Shown: positions 48,058 to 56,940, counted from the stretch's first letter. The stretch: DNA of 64,000 nt from Oceanospirillaceae bacterium (GCA_013215375.1 JABSRB010000025.1:1-64000), one strand, 5' to 3'. The notes: generated by a model from the sequence alone, not told the origin. Numbers and translations are program-made.

Positions 48058-49338
48058 ATGGTAGATATAGCCGCTCAAAGTAAAGAGTCACGCCAAGCTA
48101 AGTCGGTCACAGTGATTGGCGCTGGTATAATAGGCGTACTCATCGCGTTGCAATTACAGCGCGAGGGGCACCGTGTAACCTTGATTGATAAAGATCAGCC
48201 AGGCAGTGGTTGCTCTTTTGGAAATGCGGGAATATTAGCCCGCTCATCCTTTGCCCCCCTATCTAGTCCCAGTTCGATAAAACAAGTCCCCAGTTGGTTA
48301 CTCAACCCCAATGGCCCATTAAGCATTTGCTGGGGTTATCTGTACAAAATACTACCTTGGTTAACCCGTTATTTAATGGCGGGATTTCGCAGTGATTATC
48401 AACAGCGCGGTGAGGCTTTACAGCAGCTGACCGATAACAGTGTGCAGTTGTATGAGTCGCTGTGCACTTTTGCCGATTGTCGTGAGCTGATTGAAAAAAT
48501 AGATTATCTGCAAGTGTATCGCAGTGAAAAAGGGCTGCTTAAATGTGAGGCTGATATGCAGTGGCGACGTGCCTTAGGATACAGCGTTGATAGGTTAGAT
48601 GCGCAGGCGTTACAGCGGTTAGAGCCGGCACTGGCAGAGAGTTTTAAATACGCGCATTTGATTAGAGATCACGGTTTTGTAAAAGATCCTAAAGCGTTGC
48701 TCAGTGCTTTTTATGATAAATTTTGCGCCTTAGGTGGCGAATTTGTACAAGCTAAGGTTAAAACGATTGAATACCACCAGCAGCAGTGTTTAGTCTTCAA
48801 TGATAAAGAGACGCTGTACAGTGATAAGCTGGTGGTGGCAGCGGGTGCTTTTTCAGCCAGAGTTATCAGCTCTACTGGTATTCATATTCCCTTGGAAACA
48901 GAGCGTGGTTATCACGTTAACTGCGCACAAATAGATGCTGAACTGCAAGTATCACGGCCCATTATGGATGGCGATTTAAAATACTTTGTCACGCCGATGA
49001 ATCACGGCCTGCGCTTTGCGGGCTTAGTGGAATTTGGCGGATTAGATGCGCCACTAAATATGGATCGAGCTAAGACATTAGAAAAAAATGCCCAGCAAAT
49101 GTTACCTGGCTTAAATACTCAAGATGCGAGTTATTGGATGGGATTTAGGCCGACCTTGGCAGACAGTATGCCAGTGATTAGTCATGCGCCAGACAATCCT
49201 AATGTGCTGTATGCTTTTGGTCATCAGCATTTAGGTTTAACTTGTGCACCAATGACCGCCAATATTGTCAGTGATTTGATCAGTGGCCGTACACCAGCGA
49301 TCGATATCTCGCGCTTTGATGTACAGCGTCTGTTATAA
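48058..49338 (+). CDS. FAD-dependent D-amino-acid dehydrogenase-like oxidoreductase
   Basis: The 426-residue protein begins, after about 15 extra residues, with the dinucleotide fold VTVIGAGIIGVLIALQLQREGHRVTLIDKD, then GSGCSFGNAGILA typical of DadA. The C-terminal FAD motif GFRPTLADSMPVISHA and YAFGHQHLGLTCAPMTANIVSDLISGR are also conserved. DadA oxidises D-alanine and other D-amino acids to 2-oxo acids using quinone. DadA-like proteins also include hydroxyproline-pathway enzymes, so the substrate is open. A phosphatase gene follows after 34 bases. Confidence 0.87.
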   Translation: MVDIAAQSKESRQAKSVTVIGAGIIGVLIALQLQREGHRVTLIDKDQPGSGCSFGNAGILARSSFAPLSSPSSIKQVPSWLLNPNGPLSICWGYLYKILPWLTRYLMAGFRSDYQQRGEALQQLTDNSVQLYESLCTFADCRELIEKIDYLQVYRSEKGLLKCEADMQWRRALGYSVDRLDAQALQRLEPALAESFKYAHLIRDHGFVKDPKALLSAFYDKFCALGGEFVQAKVKTIEYHQQQCLVFNDKETLYSDKLVVAAGAFSARVISSTGIHIPLETERGYHVNCAQIDAELQVSRPIMDGDLKYFVTPMNHGLRFAGLVEFGGLDAPLNMDRAKTLEKNAQQMLPGLNTQDASYWMGFRPTLADSMPVISHAPDNPNVLYAFGHQHLGLTCAPMTANIVSDLISGRTPAIDISRFDVQRLL

Positions 49339-49372
49339 AGCCAAATTTTTTAGAAGTGAGAGTAGTATAGAA

Positions 49373-49930
49373 ATGTTAAAACCCGTTCCTTTTTATTTTT
49401 TGCGCCACGGTCAAACCGATTGGAACCTCGCCAAGCGTTTGCAGGGCCAGACTGATATCCCACTCAATGCCACCGGTCGGGCTCAGGCCTTAGCGGCAAA
49501 GGCACTGATCACTAAATTACGTCTCACTAAAGTATGCAGTAGCGATTTAAGTAGAGCTTACGAGACCGCTGAAATAGTGACGACAGATCTTAGGCTACCA
49601 ATAATAACGGTGAGTGGCATTAGGGAAGTGACGCTTGGCGAAGCGGATGGGCGTCAAAGAGGGCCATGGTATCTGCGTTGGAAAAGCGGCGAGTTGGCAA
49701 TAGCAGGGGCGGAGACGCGAGCGGATTTCAGCGACAGGATTGTCGCAGGTATTAATAACATCCTAGAAGATGGTGAGTTAACGTTGATAGTCTCCCACGG
49801 AGGTGTGTACAGTGCTTTAACAGACCAGCTAAATATCAAACTATCTCAGAGGATTGAAAATTGTATGTTAATTTATTTTCAGCCGGTAGTGGGCAGTAAT
49901 AATAACTGGATGATAGAAGTCATCAGTTAA
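49373..49930 (+). CDS. Histidine phosphatase (phosphoglycerate-mutase superfamily)
   Basis: The 185-residue enzyme has the catalytic FLRHGQTDWN at about 9-18, VCSSDLSRAYETAEI at about 53, and the second His in LIVSHGGVYSALT near 142. The ATG at 49373 begins just before the RHG motif; the longer frame back to 49283 overlaps the DadA-like gene and is rejected. Substrate cannot be told from sequence. Confidence 0.88.
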   Translation: MLKPVPFYFLRHGQTDWNLAKRLQGQTDIPLNATGRAQALAAKALITKLRLTKVCSSDLSRAYETAEIVTTDLRLPIITVSGIREVTLGEADGRQRGPWYLRWKSGELAIAGAETRADFSDRIVAGINNILEDGELTLIVSHGGVYSALTDQLNIKLSQRIENCMLIYFQPVVGSNNNWMIEVIS

Positions 49931-49931
49931 T

Positions 49932-49954
49932 AAAAAAAGCCGTTTATACCGGCT
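49932..49954 (-). terminator. Hairpin after the phosphatase gene
   Basis: AGCCG and CGGCT around TTTATAC; the T run lies on the minus-strand side, so it looks like a minus-strand terminator although no minus-strand gene is near. It may act weakly in the plus direction. Confidence 0.4.
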
Positions 49955-50047
49955 GGATTTAAGTGTTATTAGTGCGGGTGGCAGCGGTGTTGTCTGGTCC
50001 TAATACAAAACATAATTCGTCCAGGAAAATCACAGGATATTGATTGC

Positions 50048-50581
50048 ATGAAACATTTATTGACAGTTCTTCTGGTACTTACGATGAGTCAGCATGTACT
50101 AGCTCAGCAGCCTGATGTGCAGGAGTTGAAATTTATTAAAGATCTGTTTAACCGCATTCAACCTGCCACTTTTGCTAATAATAAAGAGTACTGTGGTTAT
50201 ATAGGTTACGATAAAAATGGCGTCTTGATAGCCACTACTGCGTATATGGGTAAAGAGAATTCATGCATGCCACAGGAGCCTCCGCTTGATTTGGAGATTG
50301 TTGGCTCCTACCATACTCACGGTGCGTTTTCTGCAGAGGCTGATTCAGAATTGCCTTCATCAGACGACATGATGGGTGATATGGAGGAAGATATAGATGG
50401 CTTTATCGCCACACCCGGTGGACGTATTTGGTATATAGATACTATCGATAATATTGCCGAAATGGTCTGCGAAAGACACTGCATAATGTCTGACCCTAAC
50501 TTTGATGCTACTCTGTTAGACCCCGTTTCTGATCGCTATACCCTAGCGCAATTACAACAGCGAGAGCTAGAGCAGCAGTAG
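50048..50581 (+). CDS. Secreted DUF4329 protein with a JAMM-like motif
   Basis: The 177-residue protein has a signal peptide ending near VLA-Q at about residue 20. GSYHTHGAFSAEADSELPSS followed by DD matches DUF4329 and gives H-x-H-x12-S-x2-D, similar to the JAMM/MPN zinc-peptidase motif H-x-H-x7-S-x2-D but with a longer spacer. Four cysteines in the mature part could form disulfides in the periplasm. DUF4329 is often found in polymorphic toxins and their processing genes; none is adjacent here, so the function is open. Confidence 0.8.
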   Translation: MKHLLTVLLVLTMSQHVLAQQPDVQELKFIKDLFNRIQPATFANNKEYCGYIGYDKNGVLIATTAYMGKENSCMPQEPPLDLEIVGSYHTHGAFSAEADSELPSSDDMMGDMEEDIDGFIATPGGRIWYIDTIDNIAEMVCERHCIMSDPNFDATLLDPVSDRYTLAQLQQRELEQQ

Positions 50582-50600
50582 CATTTAAATCAACGCTAGG

Positions 50601-50880
50601 GGAGGCTTCTTTGACTGGCCTACAAAACTTGAAAACACACCCCTGTTATTGACAAGAGTAAATACTCTGGATTATGGCTACACAGAGGGCATCGACATAT
50701 GGGGCCTGCCGGGCTGAATTTTTTGGCTGATAAATTCTCTGCGAATGCTGTAGTCAAATAGATGCTTTTAGCCCTGCCAGGTTCGCTAGGTAGCGGGTTG
50801 CTCAATATATTGATCACAATGGTAAAAAGTCCCGAGGGCAAGCCATCTCGCTTGGTGAAGCGTTGATCATCTTAAGTGAA
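50601..50880 (+). pseudogene. Possible decayed coding fragments
   Basis: One frame reads INARGGFFDWPTKLENTPLL and continues to GIDIWGLPG before a TGA at about 50716. Another frame further on reads RVAQYIDHNGKKSRGQAISL and ends near 50881. Both have coding-like composition but no start, and they are in different frames. I do not recognise the parent protein; chance is possible. Confidence 0.25.
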
Positions 50881-50993
50881 TAGTCAGAAAAAATGATAGA
50901 TTATTCAGACAAATAGCATAATTGTCTCTATGTCGCTAAGAAATTCTGGCTCCCAGTGATAATATACAGCCACTTAATTGAGGATCTGTAGAG

Positions 50994-51701
50994 ATGGAAA
51001 TAGCCGAGTTTTTTAATAGCACATTATCAGACATTAACCATTGGTACGCCGGTGAGCAGCCAGTGCCGTTATCTGGGGATGTGAAGTGGTGGGTGTTAGC
51101 TGCGGCTACCTTTTTGTTAGGTTGCGGTATTGGTTATTATCGCAGAGCAAAAACGTTGCGAGCTCCGGTTGATAATATACCAGCAAAGCAGCCAGCGACT
51201 AATGCATCCAATTCATATGCCTATCTACAGATGTTACTCGCCGAGACAAAAATCGTTATTGAGCGCTATCAGACCGAGTTAGGAGTGGTGCTAGAAAATT
51301 CATCCGTTGACGATAATCTTAAGTTAGAAGCTGCGATTAGCGCAGAAGATTTACATATTTATTACACTGCTATTGATGATTTAAAGAACCTTGAAAATAG
51401 CGCGTTGAGATTGCAAATCGTGAAAGCGAATACACTGTTCAAATTAACCTTGCATCGCTTTAAGTACTACCGGGAGTTGCATTGTGAATACGAAGGGCTC
51501 ACGCAAATAGCGGCAAAATCGCAGATACCTTTAGACAGTAATAGAGTCGCTCAATCACGCCTTAAATTACAGCGTGAGCGGAAGCGTTTACGACAAGATC
51601 ACCTAGTGATGATTACGCAAATGCGGCAGATGTTTACCATGATAAGATCGCACCAAACATGTCCTAGCCAAACTTCTAACAGCGTTGAATCAATCGACTA
51701 A
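50994..51701 (+). CDS. Membrane-anchored coiled-coil protein, unknown function
   Basis: A 235-residue protein with one hydrophobic segment at about 31-48 (WWVLAAATFLLGCGIGYY), followed by basic residues (RRAK), so the bulk is probably cytoplasmic. From about residue 75 it is helical with many Glu, Lys, Leu and Arg, consistent with a coiled coil. I do not recognise the family. A GAGG-type ribosome site is weak. The c-di-GMP gene follows after 227 bases. Confidence 0.65.
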   Translation: MEIAEFFNSTLSDINHWYAGEQPVPLSGDVKWWVLAAATFLLGCGIGYYRRAKTLRAPVDNIPAKQPATNASNSYAYLQMLLAETKIVIERYQTELGVVLENSSVDDNLKLEAAISAEDLHIYYTAIDDLKNLENSALRLQIVKANTLFKLTLHRFKYYRELHCEYEGLTQIAAKSQIPLDSNRVAQSRLKLQRERKRLRQDHLVMITQMRQMFTMIRSHQTCPSQTSNSVESID

Positions 51702-51928
51702 TAATTATTTATAAACAATAAATTACGTTTTAAAAATGACTCTTATATTAGTCTTTAATGGTGCTCGTGAATTAATAGAGTATTAAATAGTTATCATTCC
51801 TGTATGAAATTAAACCTGAAAAATTGTTAAGGTGGCATGGGGCTGCTATATTGAAGTGATAAAACACTCAAAATAGCGGGTCATTTTGATGTGTTATTTA
51901 TGCAGTTATCACCTACTAGGATGATAGT

Positions 51929-54151
51929 ATGAATGACGAGTATTTAGATTTTTTTGTCGATGTTTCACAGCCCTTGGTCGCCAATACATTGCCCCCTTGG
52001 ATTATCGGTATTATTGACGATGAGCCGCTAGTCCATGAGGCGACTTTATTTGCACTTGCAGAGATCGAAATAGAGGGGCGCAAGTTACAGTTTGTCAGTG
52101 CTTATAGTGGCCAAAAGGGCTTTTCGCTGATCCAGCAGTATCCAGATATGGCAGTAGTACTGTTAGATGTAGTAATGGAGTGCGAAGACAGTGGTTTGCA
52201 GCTGGTTGATCGAATTCGCAACGAATTAAACAACCACTATCTACAAATAATATTGCGTACCGGGCAGCCTGGAGATATTCCCGAAGAAGAGATAATTACC
52301 CGCTACGAAATAAACGCCTACAAAACTAAAAACGAATTAACCCGCAGTCAACTCTTCACCACTATTGCCTCAGCTTTAAGAAGCTATCAGCTATTGACGA
52401 CTATCGAGAGCAGTCGCAATGGTTTGAGGCAAATTATTGAAGCATCTGGGAGTTTCTTGCAAGAGCGCTCTGTGAATGATTTTTCGCGAGGTGTATTAAG
52501 CCAATTTAAGCAATTATTTGCTGTTGCTGAACGCAGCGTGTTTTGTGCCACAACCCAGCCATTAAATGGCCCTGTGTCTGTTAGTGATTCCTACCAGCGA
52601 GTTGTCTTAGTGGCCGCCAGTGATTCGCTGACGCATTTTATTAATCGGGATATTAAGCAGCTCGATGACGAGATATTCGACACAGTAGCACTAATACTAG
52701 CCAGTAAACAACATCGGTTTGAGGACGATTTTAGCGGACTCTATTTATCAACTCCCTCGGGATGGGAGGGGGTAATAGTGACCGAGCAACGCGTGATTAT
52801 AAGCGAGACGAGTGACGAGTTATTAAAAATATTTTGCATGAATGTAGCCTTGGGTTTAGAAAATGCCAAATACTTCACTTATTTGAACAAAGCGGCTTAT
52901 AAAGATGAGCTGACAGGATTGAACAATAGAGTGGGGTTCATTGAAGAGGCGGGATTAAAACTGCAATCAAAGCGCATAGATCAAGCGCTGTATTTACTAG
53001 ATATTGATTACTTTCATCAAGTGATTACCTCCTTAGGTTATGAGTTTGGCAATAAAATTTTAAAGAAATTGGCATCGACTTTAAAGCACCTGTTTTCTAG
53101 TGAAACGGTCTTTGGTCGTCTGCATTCTGATGTGTTTGCAATATTAGTTCCAGGCTTTGAAATGTCTGCACGAGAAGTCGCTGCTAAGTGTTCTAGGCCG
53201 ATGGTTATAGAGGGGCAGTCGATTCGGATGGGCTTGACAGTAGGCATGTCGATCACTGCGGATGAGGCTGGCTATATCGATGATATTTCGGTACTGATTA
53301 GACGTTCAGAGATGGCTTTGCATGTAGCGAAAGATCACAAGAGGGGGGCGGGAGAGTCTTTTGATGCCTCCTACGAGGTTGAATCTTATCAATCCATGAT
53401 GATTCTCAGTGATTTTAGAGAAGGTCTCGCTCGAGATGAGTTTTTTTTAGTTTTACAGCCCAAAGTCGATGTTAATAATCAGCAAGTGATAGGTTTTGAA
53501 GCGCTGATTCGCTGGTTACACCCAGAGAAAGGCGTGGTGCCTCCCGGGGCCTTTATCCCCAGCGTCGAAAAATCCGGTATGTATTACGAGTTGGACCTGT
53601 ATGTGGCTAAAGCACTGTGCCAATTACTTAACCACTACCCGCAAATTGATGTGCCAGTGTCCTTTAATATATCGGCAAACTCTTTGAATCACGATAGCTT
53701 CGTCGGCGAGTTAAAAGCGGTGTTTATCGAGCATGAGATTGAGGCGAGCCGGGTGGAAATAGAAGTGACCGAAAATGCCTTGATTCACTCAGAGCAAGCT
53801 GTCGCGAGAATTAAAGAGCTTTACACTGCGGGCTTTAAAATAGGATTAGATGATTTTGGTGCCGGTTTTTCTTCCCTGGCATATTTACTGCGCCTGCCGT
53901 TGCATACCATTAAAATTGATCAGAGCTTTGTGGTTGATATTGTCGAACAACCCAAGTCGTATATTTTGTTAGAAGGCATATTGTCGATCATTTCTAAACT
54001 CAACAAAGAAATTGTGGTCGAGGGGGTCGAAACGGAAAAGCAGCGTGACCTACTGATTACCTTAGGGGTGAGAGTGGTTCAGGGGTTCCTCTTTTACAAA
54101 CCATTACCGGTAACCGAGGCCCTGGAATTATTGAAAGCTGAAAAGGGTTAA
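51929..54151 (+). CDS. Response regulator with DUF3369, degenerate GGDEF and EAL domains
   Basis: The 740-residue protein starts with a receiver domain (about 25-155: GIIDDEPLVHEAT, phosphoacceptor Asp in VVLLDVVM, Lys in AYKTKNEL), then DUF3369 (about 165-320). A GGDEF-like domain follows, in which the active-site motif is HSDVF (about residue 400), so cyclase activity is unlikely. The EAL domain keeps EALIRW (about 523), NISANS, EVTENAL, DDFGAGFSSL, EGVE and QGF, so c-di-GMP hydrolysis is likely. A phosphorylation signal from an unseen kinase probably sets the activity. It overlaps the small minus-strand gene tail to tail. Confidence 0.92.
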   Translation: MNDEYLDFFVDVSQPLVANTLPPWIIGIIDDEPLVHEATLFALAEIEIEGRKLQFVSAYSGQKGFSLIQQYPDMAVVLLDVVMECEDSGLQLVDRIRNELNNHYLQIILRTGQPGDIPEEEIITRYEINAYKTKNELTRSQLFTTIASALRSYQLLTTIESSRNGLRQIIEASGSFLQERSVNDFSRGVLSQFKQLFAVAERSVFCATTQPLNGPVSVSDSYQRVVLVAASDSLTHFINRDIKQLDDEIFDTVALILASKQHRFEDDFSGLYLSTPSGWEGVIVTEQRVIISETSDELLKIFCMNVALGLENAKYFTYLNKAAYKDELTGLNNRVGFIEEAGLKLQSKRIDQALYLLDIDYFHQVITSLGYEFGNKILKKLASTLKHLFSSETVFGRLHSDVFAILVPGFEMSAREVAAKCSRPMVIEGQSIRMGLTVGMSITADEAGYIDDISVLIRRSEMALHVAKDHKRGAGESFDASYEVESYQSMMILSDFREGLARDEFFLVLQPKVDVNNQQVIGFEALIRWLHPEKGVVPPGAFIPSVEKSGMYYELDLYVAKALCQLLNHYPQIDVPVSFNISANSLNHDSFVGELKAVFIEHEIEASRVEIEVTENALIHSEQAVARIKELYTAGFKIGLDDFGAGFSSLAYLLRLPLHTIKIDQSFVVDIVEQPKSYILLEGILSIISKLNKEIVVEGVETEKQRDLLITLGVRVVQGFLFYKPLPVTEALELLKAEKG

Positions 54152-54462
54152 AGGTCTAATTTTCTTAAGCAATAAATGGTCTGGTCGACATTCTTTGCAG
54201 GTTTAGCAATGCTAATACACAGGCCCAAAGATTTTAGTTCATGGTTAATGGGGCTGTTGAACAATACCTTTCTAAATGATAGGTATGCTATAGGCTCTAG
54301 TTGATAAAAAGTTTGATAGAAGGAGCACAATTGCTCAAGACTGAAATGCCACTGCGAGCCTTGAATGCTATTGGTATTATGTGCATTAAGGGAGTTAATG
54401 AGCTTTTTATCCCCTGCATTAAAGAGGATAAAAAGCTGAGTAATAGCAGCGGCATCTAACAT
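54148..54462 (-). CDS. Small hypothetical protein downstream of cbtA
   Basis: A 104-residue soluble protein (begins MLDAAAITQLFILFNAGDKK) that starts 11 bases after cbtA, so it is probably the third gene of the riboswitch-controlled unit. It has three scattered Cys and few His, so no metal motif is obvious. No clear Shine-Dalgarno is seen; coupling to cbtA would explain that. I do not recognise it. Its stop overlaps the end of the convergent EAL gene. Confidence 0.55.
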   Translation of the reverse strand: MLDAAAITQLFILFNAGDKKLINSLNAHNTNSIQGSQWHFSLEQLCSFYQTFYQLEPIAYLSFRKVLFNSPINHELKSLGLCISIAKPAKNVDQTIYCLRKLDL

Positions 54463-54473
54463 ACTAAGTGCGG

Positions 54474-55214
54474 TTACTTCGCCTGCGGGATGAATTTGTT
54501 TAAGCAGAGGCTAGACAGTAGGCCCATCAATATAAATAAAATTCCCATGCCAATGGCTGTCATTAGATAAAATTGCTCGCTTAATTCGTTCAATGCCAAT
54601 ACTGCCGCGGGATCCGTATTGGCAAAGCCATGTAGCTCAGGCATTGGCGCGCCAATGAGATGTGGAAGCGCAACGAGTACAACTCCTACTAGCTTCAAAA
54701 AGCGTGAAGCGTAATAAATAACCGCTATACCGATAACGCTTGCCAGTGCACAGAAAATCCACCAAACTTGGCGGTTTTCCAAATCGGCGGCAATAGTGCC
54801 CGGAACTTCAGGGTGCAAGCCTAGTAGGGCTGGTGCACCGAAAAAGCAAAACATAGCGACGATTCCCCACAGCGCCCCACTGACCGTATTCAGCTTGGGC
54901 TTTTGCGATTTTTCATTGTGCAACGCCATCAGTGAGATCATCATCAATGCCATTGCGAAGGCAATACTAATATTCGCGACGAGGGTTGATGCAATTCTTT
55001 GAATTCCATCTTGTGGTGACCATGCATCTGAATGGTCGTGGCTGTGAGCAGCTGGTGCACTATCGTTGTGATGCTCAGCGACAGTCTCTGTCACTTCATA
55101 AACTTCGGCTGCATAAATGATAGGATTGATTTGTAACTGTTGGAATAGGCCGTAGCACAGGCCAGAAATAACGCCGACTATTAAAGCCGACAAAATAAGA
55201 TTACGTAATGTCAT
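54474..55214 (-). CDS. cbtA: Cobalt transporter subunit CbtA
   Basis: The 246-residue protein has about five to six hydrophobic segments. A His-rich periplasmic loop (HHNDSAPAAHSHDHSDAW at about 48-65) follows the first helix, and the conserved PHLIGAPMPELHGF lies near 184, all typical of CbtA. With CbtB it is the predicted cobalt importer linked to B12 synthesis; the riboswitch upstream of cbtB supports this. It follows cbtB after 262 bases containing a hairpin terminator. Confidence 0.92.
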   Translation of the reverse strand: MTLRNLILSALIVGVISGLCYGLFQQLQINPIIYAAEVYEVTETVAEHHNDSAPAAHSHDHSDAWSPQDGIQRIASTLVANISIAFAMALMMISLMALHNEKSQKPKLNTVSGALWGIVAMFCFFGAPALLGLHPEVPGTIAADLENRQVWWIFCALASVIGIAVIYYASRFLKLVGVVLVALPHLIGAPMPELHGFANTDPAAVLALNELSEQFYLMTAIGMGILFILMGLLSSLCLNKFIPQAK

Positions 55215-55418
55215 TGCACTTTCTCATGCTGAGCCACTAATCATATGCAATATCATGATGACAGTGTTGCTATTGATTGTTAGAGGGCTTCGTCGATTCA
55301 ATATCAGACTGATAAGTCACAATAATGTGAGAGGAAAGTTCGTAAATCAAACGGCAAACAATCATACCAAAAGTTGCATGCAATATTATGGCTGAATTAT
55401 TGGCTGTTCAATAGCCGT

Positions 55419-55446
55419 CAAAAAATAGCATTCAAGCTTTGCTATT
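55419..55446 (-). terminator. Terminator between cbtB and cbtA
   Basis: On the minus strand AATAGCA, loop AAGCTTGAA, TGCTATT and further T. It would reduce cbtA relative to cbtB. Confidence 0.6.
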
Positions 55447-55476
55447 GAACAAAAAAATGTAGGTTATTAATCGAAA

Positions 55477-55662
55477 TTAATGACAGGGAAAGGCAAATGC
55501 ATGACGTGCATCATGAGCTGCGTTATGCACAATTTCCATAGGTGCGAAGCCTACTAATAAAACTAGAGCTGCGCCCAAAGTAAGAGCCATGAGAATTTGT
55601 TTAGTGCTTGAAACGCTTAAATCAGTAGATTGAGTGGTGCTAACTTGTTGAACATTTTGCAT
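55477..55662 (-). CDS. cbtB: Cobalt transporter subunit CbtB
   Basis: A 61-residue protein with a single membrane helix (ILMALTLGAALVLLVGFAP) and the C-terminal His motif HNAAHDARHAFAFPCH that defines CbtB. The ATG at 55662 follows GGAG; a longer frame to 55680 is rejected since it would include the ribosome site. It is the first gene after the cobalamin riboswitch. Confidence 0.92.
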   Translation of the reverse strand: MQNVQQVSTTQSTDLSVSSTKQILMALTLGAALVLLVGFAPMEIVHNAAHDARHAFAFPCH

Positions 55663-55674
55663 ATGTTTTCTCCA

Positions 55675-55692
55675 GTACACATCCCCGTGTAC
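55675..55692 (-). promoter_or_regulatory. Hairpin next to the cbtB ribosome site
   Basis: GTACAC, loop GGGGAT, GTGTAC, with GGAG directly after. It is the probable expression platform, controlling access to the cbtB ribosome site. Confidence 0.5.
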
Positions 55693-55727
55693 AGATGTAA
55701 GTTTTAAGGTGAATTACCGTAGTTGTT

Positions 55728-55930
55728 GTGGCTGGTTCCGGGCTCTTGCTCGCAATAATTATCCTGTGCGAGCGATACCGTTGCGGGGGCAGCGAAGGCT
55801 AAATCGTATTATCGATCGTCTCACTTCCCATTTAACCTTGTTCTTTTAGTTGTGCTAAGTAAGAAAACTACACTAGGTTGGTCTGAGCATAATTAGAGGA
55901 TATTCATCGTCTCTAGGCACCACCGCTACA
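55728..55930 (-). ncRNA. Cobalamin riboswitch
   Basis: Read on the minus strand it contains, in order, GGTGCC (55916-55921), AATGGGAAGTGAGACG, the B12-box CTGCCCCCGCAAC (about 55780-55792) and CCCGGAACCAGCC near the 3' side, the conserved core of AdoCbl/cobalamin riboswitches. Its position 65 bases before cbtB fits B12 repression of cobalt uptake. Confidence 0.88.
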
Positions 55931-56005
55931 GAGTAGCAGAACTATGTGTGTAGGTGAATGCAATTAGTGAGAAATAAACAACGCCTGTCGTAATCGCTCT
56001 AATTT

Positions 56006-56626
56006 TTAACTTAGGGCTAACCAACAGCCGACAGCAATCATTAAACTTCCCGATATTCGATTGAGTAACTTTACATTGTTTTTATTGAGCAGTAAGTGAC
56101 GCAAGGCTTTGCCGCCAGAGGCGTAGAGCATCAAACAGCTAAACTCTAAACATAGAATAATCGCAATCATTACTGATAATTGAGGCGCTAAAGGCTGGTC
56201 GGCGATCAGAAAAGAGGGCAGTAAGGTAATAAAAAAAGCCCAGCCTTTGGGGTTGGCAATCGCAGTGATAAATCCATTGATCGCTAATTGTTTGGCGGCA
56301 GGCCGATTCTCTTGGGTACCCTTTTTATCGAGTACTAGCTTGCCCCTAGAGCACCACATTTGGTATCCAAGGAATATCAAGTAGCTGCCACCGGCCAGCT
56401 TGAGCACAATGAATGCCTCGGGTAATTTCAGCATTAGCGCGGCAACGCCAACAGCAGCGGCAATGGCCACGAGTGCCACACCGAACAATTCACCTAGCAT
56501 CATGTACATCGTTTGGCGCACGCCAATGGACATGCCCATCGTTAACGCCAGCAACATGCACATACCAGGGGTTATAGAGACAAAAAAGAAAGTCGGGATA
56601 AATAACGTCATTAAAGTGATCGACAT
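56006..56626 (-). CDS. LysE/RhtB-family amino-acid exporter
   Basis: The 206-residue protein has six hydrophobic segments and the family N-terminus (FFVSITPGMCMLLALTMGMSIGVRQ) and ANPKGWAFFITLLPSF at about 128-143. LysE/RhtB proteins export amino acids or homoserine lactone-like compounds; the substrate is not evident. The start at 56626 lies just 24 bases after an array of six palindromic iterons, so its expression is probably tightly controlled by a regulator that is not in the window. Confidence 0.92.
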   Translation of the reverse strand: MSITLMTLFIPTFFFVSITPGMCMLLALTMGMSIGVRQTMYMMLGELFGVALVAIAAAVGVAALMLKLPEAFIVLKLAGGSYLIFLGYQMWCSRGKLVLDKKGTQENRPAAKQLAINGFITAIANPKGWAFFITLLPSFLIADQPLAPQLSVMIAIILCLEFSCLMLYASGGKALRHLLLNKNNVKLLNRISGSLMIAVGCWLALS

Positions 56627-56650
56627 AATAGGATATTACTTCACTAATAG

Positions 56651-56793
56651 GGTTGTATAGTTACAACCGATATAGGGTTGTATAGTTACAACCGATATAG
56701 GGTTGTATAGTTACAACTGATATAGGGTTGTAACTATACAACCGATGTTGGGTTGTAATTATACAACTGAGATAGGGTTGTTTAGTTACAGCC
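56651..56793. promoter_or_regulatory. Six-copy 25-bp palindromic iteron array before the LysE gene
   Basis: Units start at 56651, 56676, 56701, 56726, 56751 and 56776, exactly 25 bases apart. The unit is GGTTGTATAGTTACAACC plus a GATATAG-like spacer; GGTTGTA and TACAACC are inverted arms. Units 1-3 are in one orientation, unit 4 is their reverse complement, 5 and 6 are diverged. The dyad resembles GntR-family sites. Confidence 0.9.
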
Positions 56794-56940
56794 AGTATAA
56801 GGTGGTTTAATGGCACTCGAAATACGCAGAGTGGGCTCTAGTGTTTTGTAAACGTGGAGAGTCATTAGTGACTCTGAAATCGTCTATGGCTAGCTTGCTA
56901 GTTGTTTAATATTTACAGTTTCTGTAAAAGAAAAACGACC

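Noticed and set aside
56651-56793. CRISPR-like appearance of the 25-bp repeats
   Set aside because: Units are directly adjacent with a nearly constant 7-base spacer; there are no variable spacers and no cas genes.
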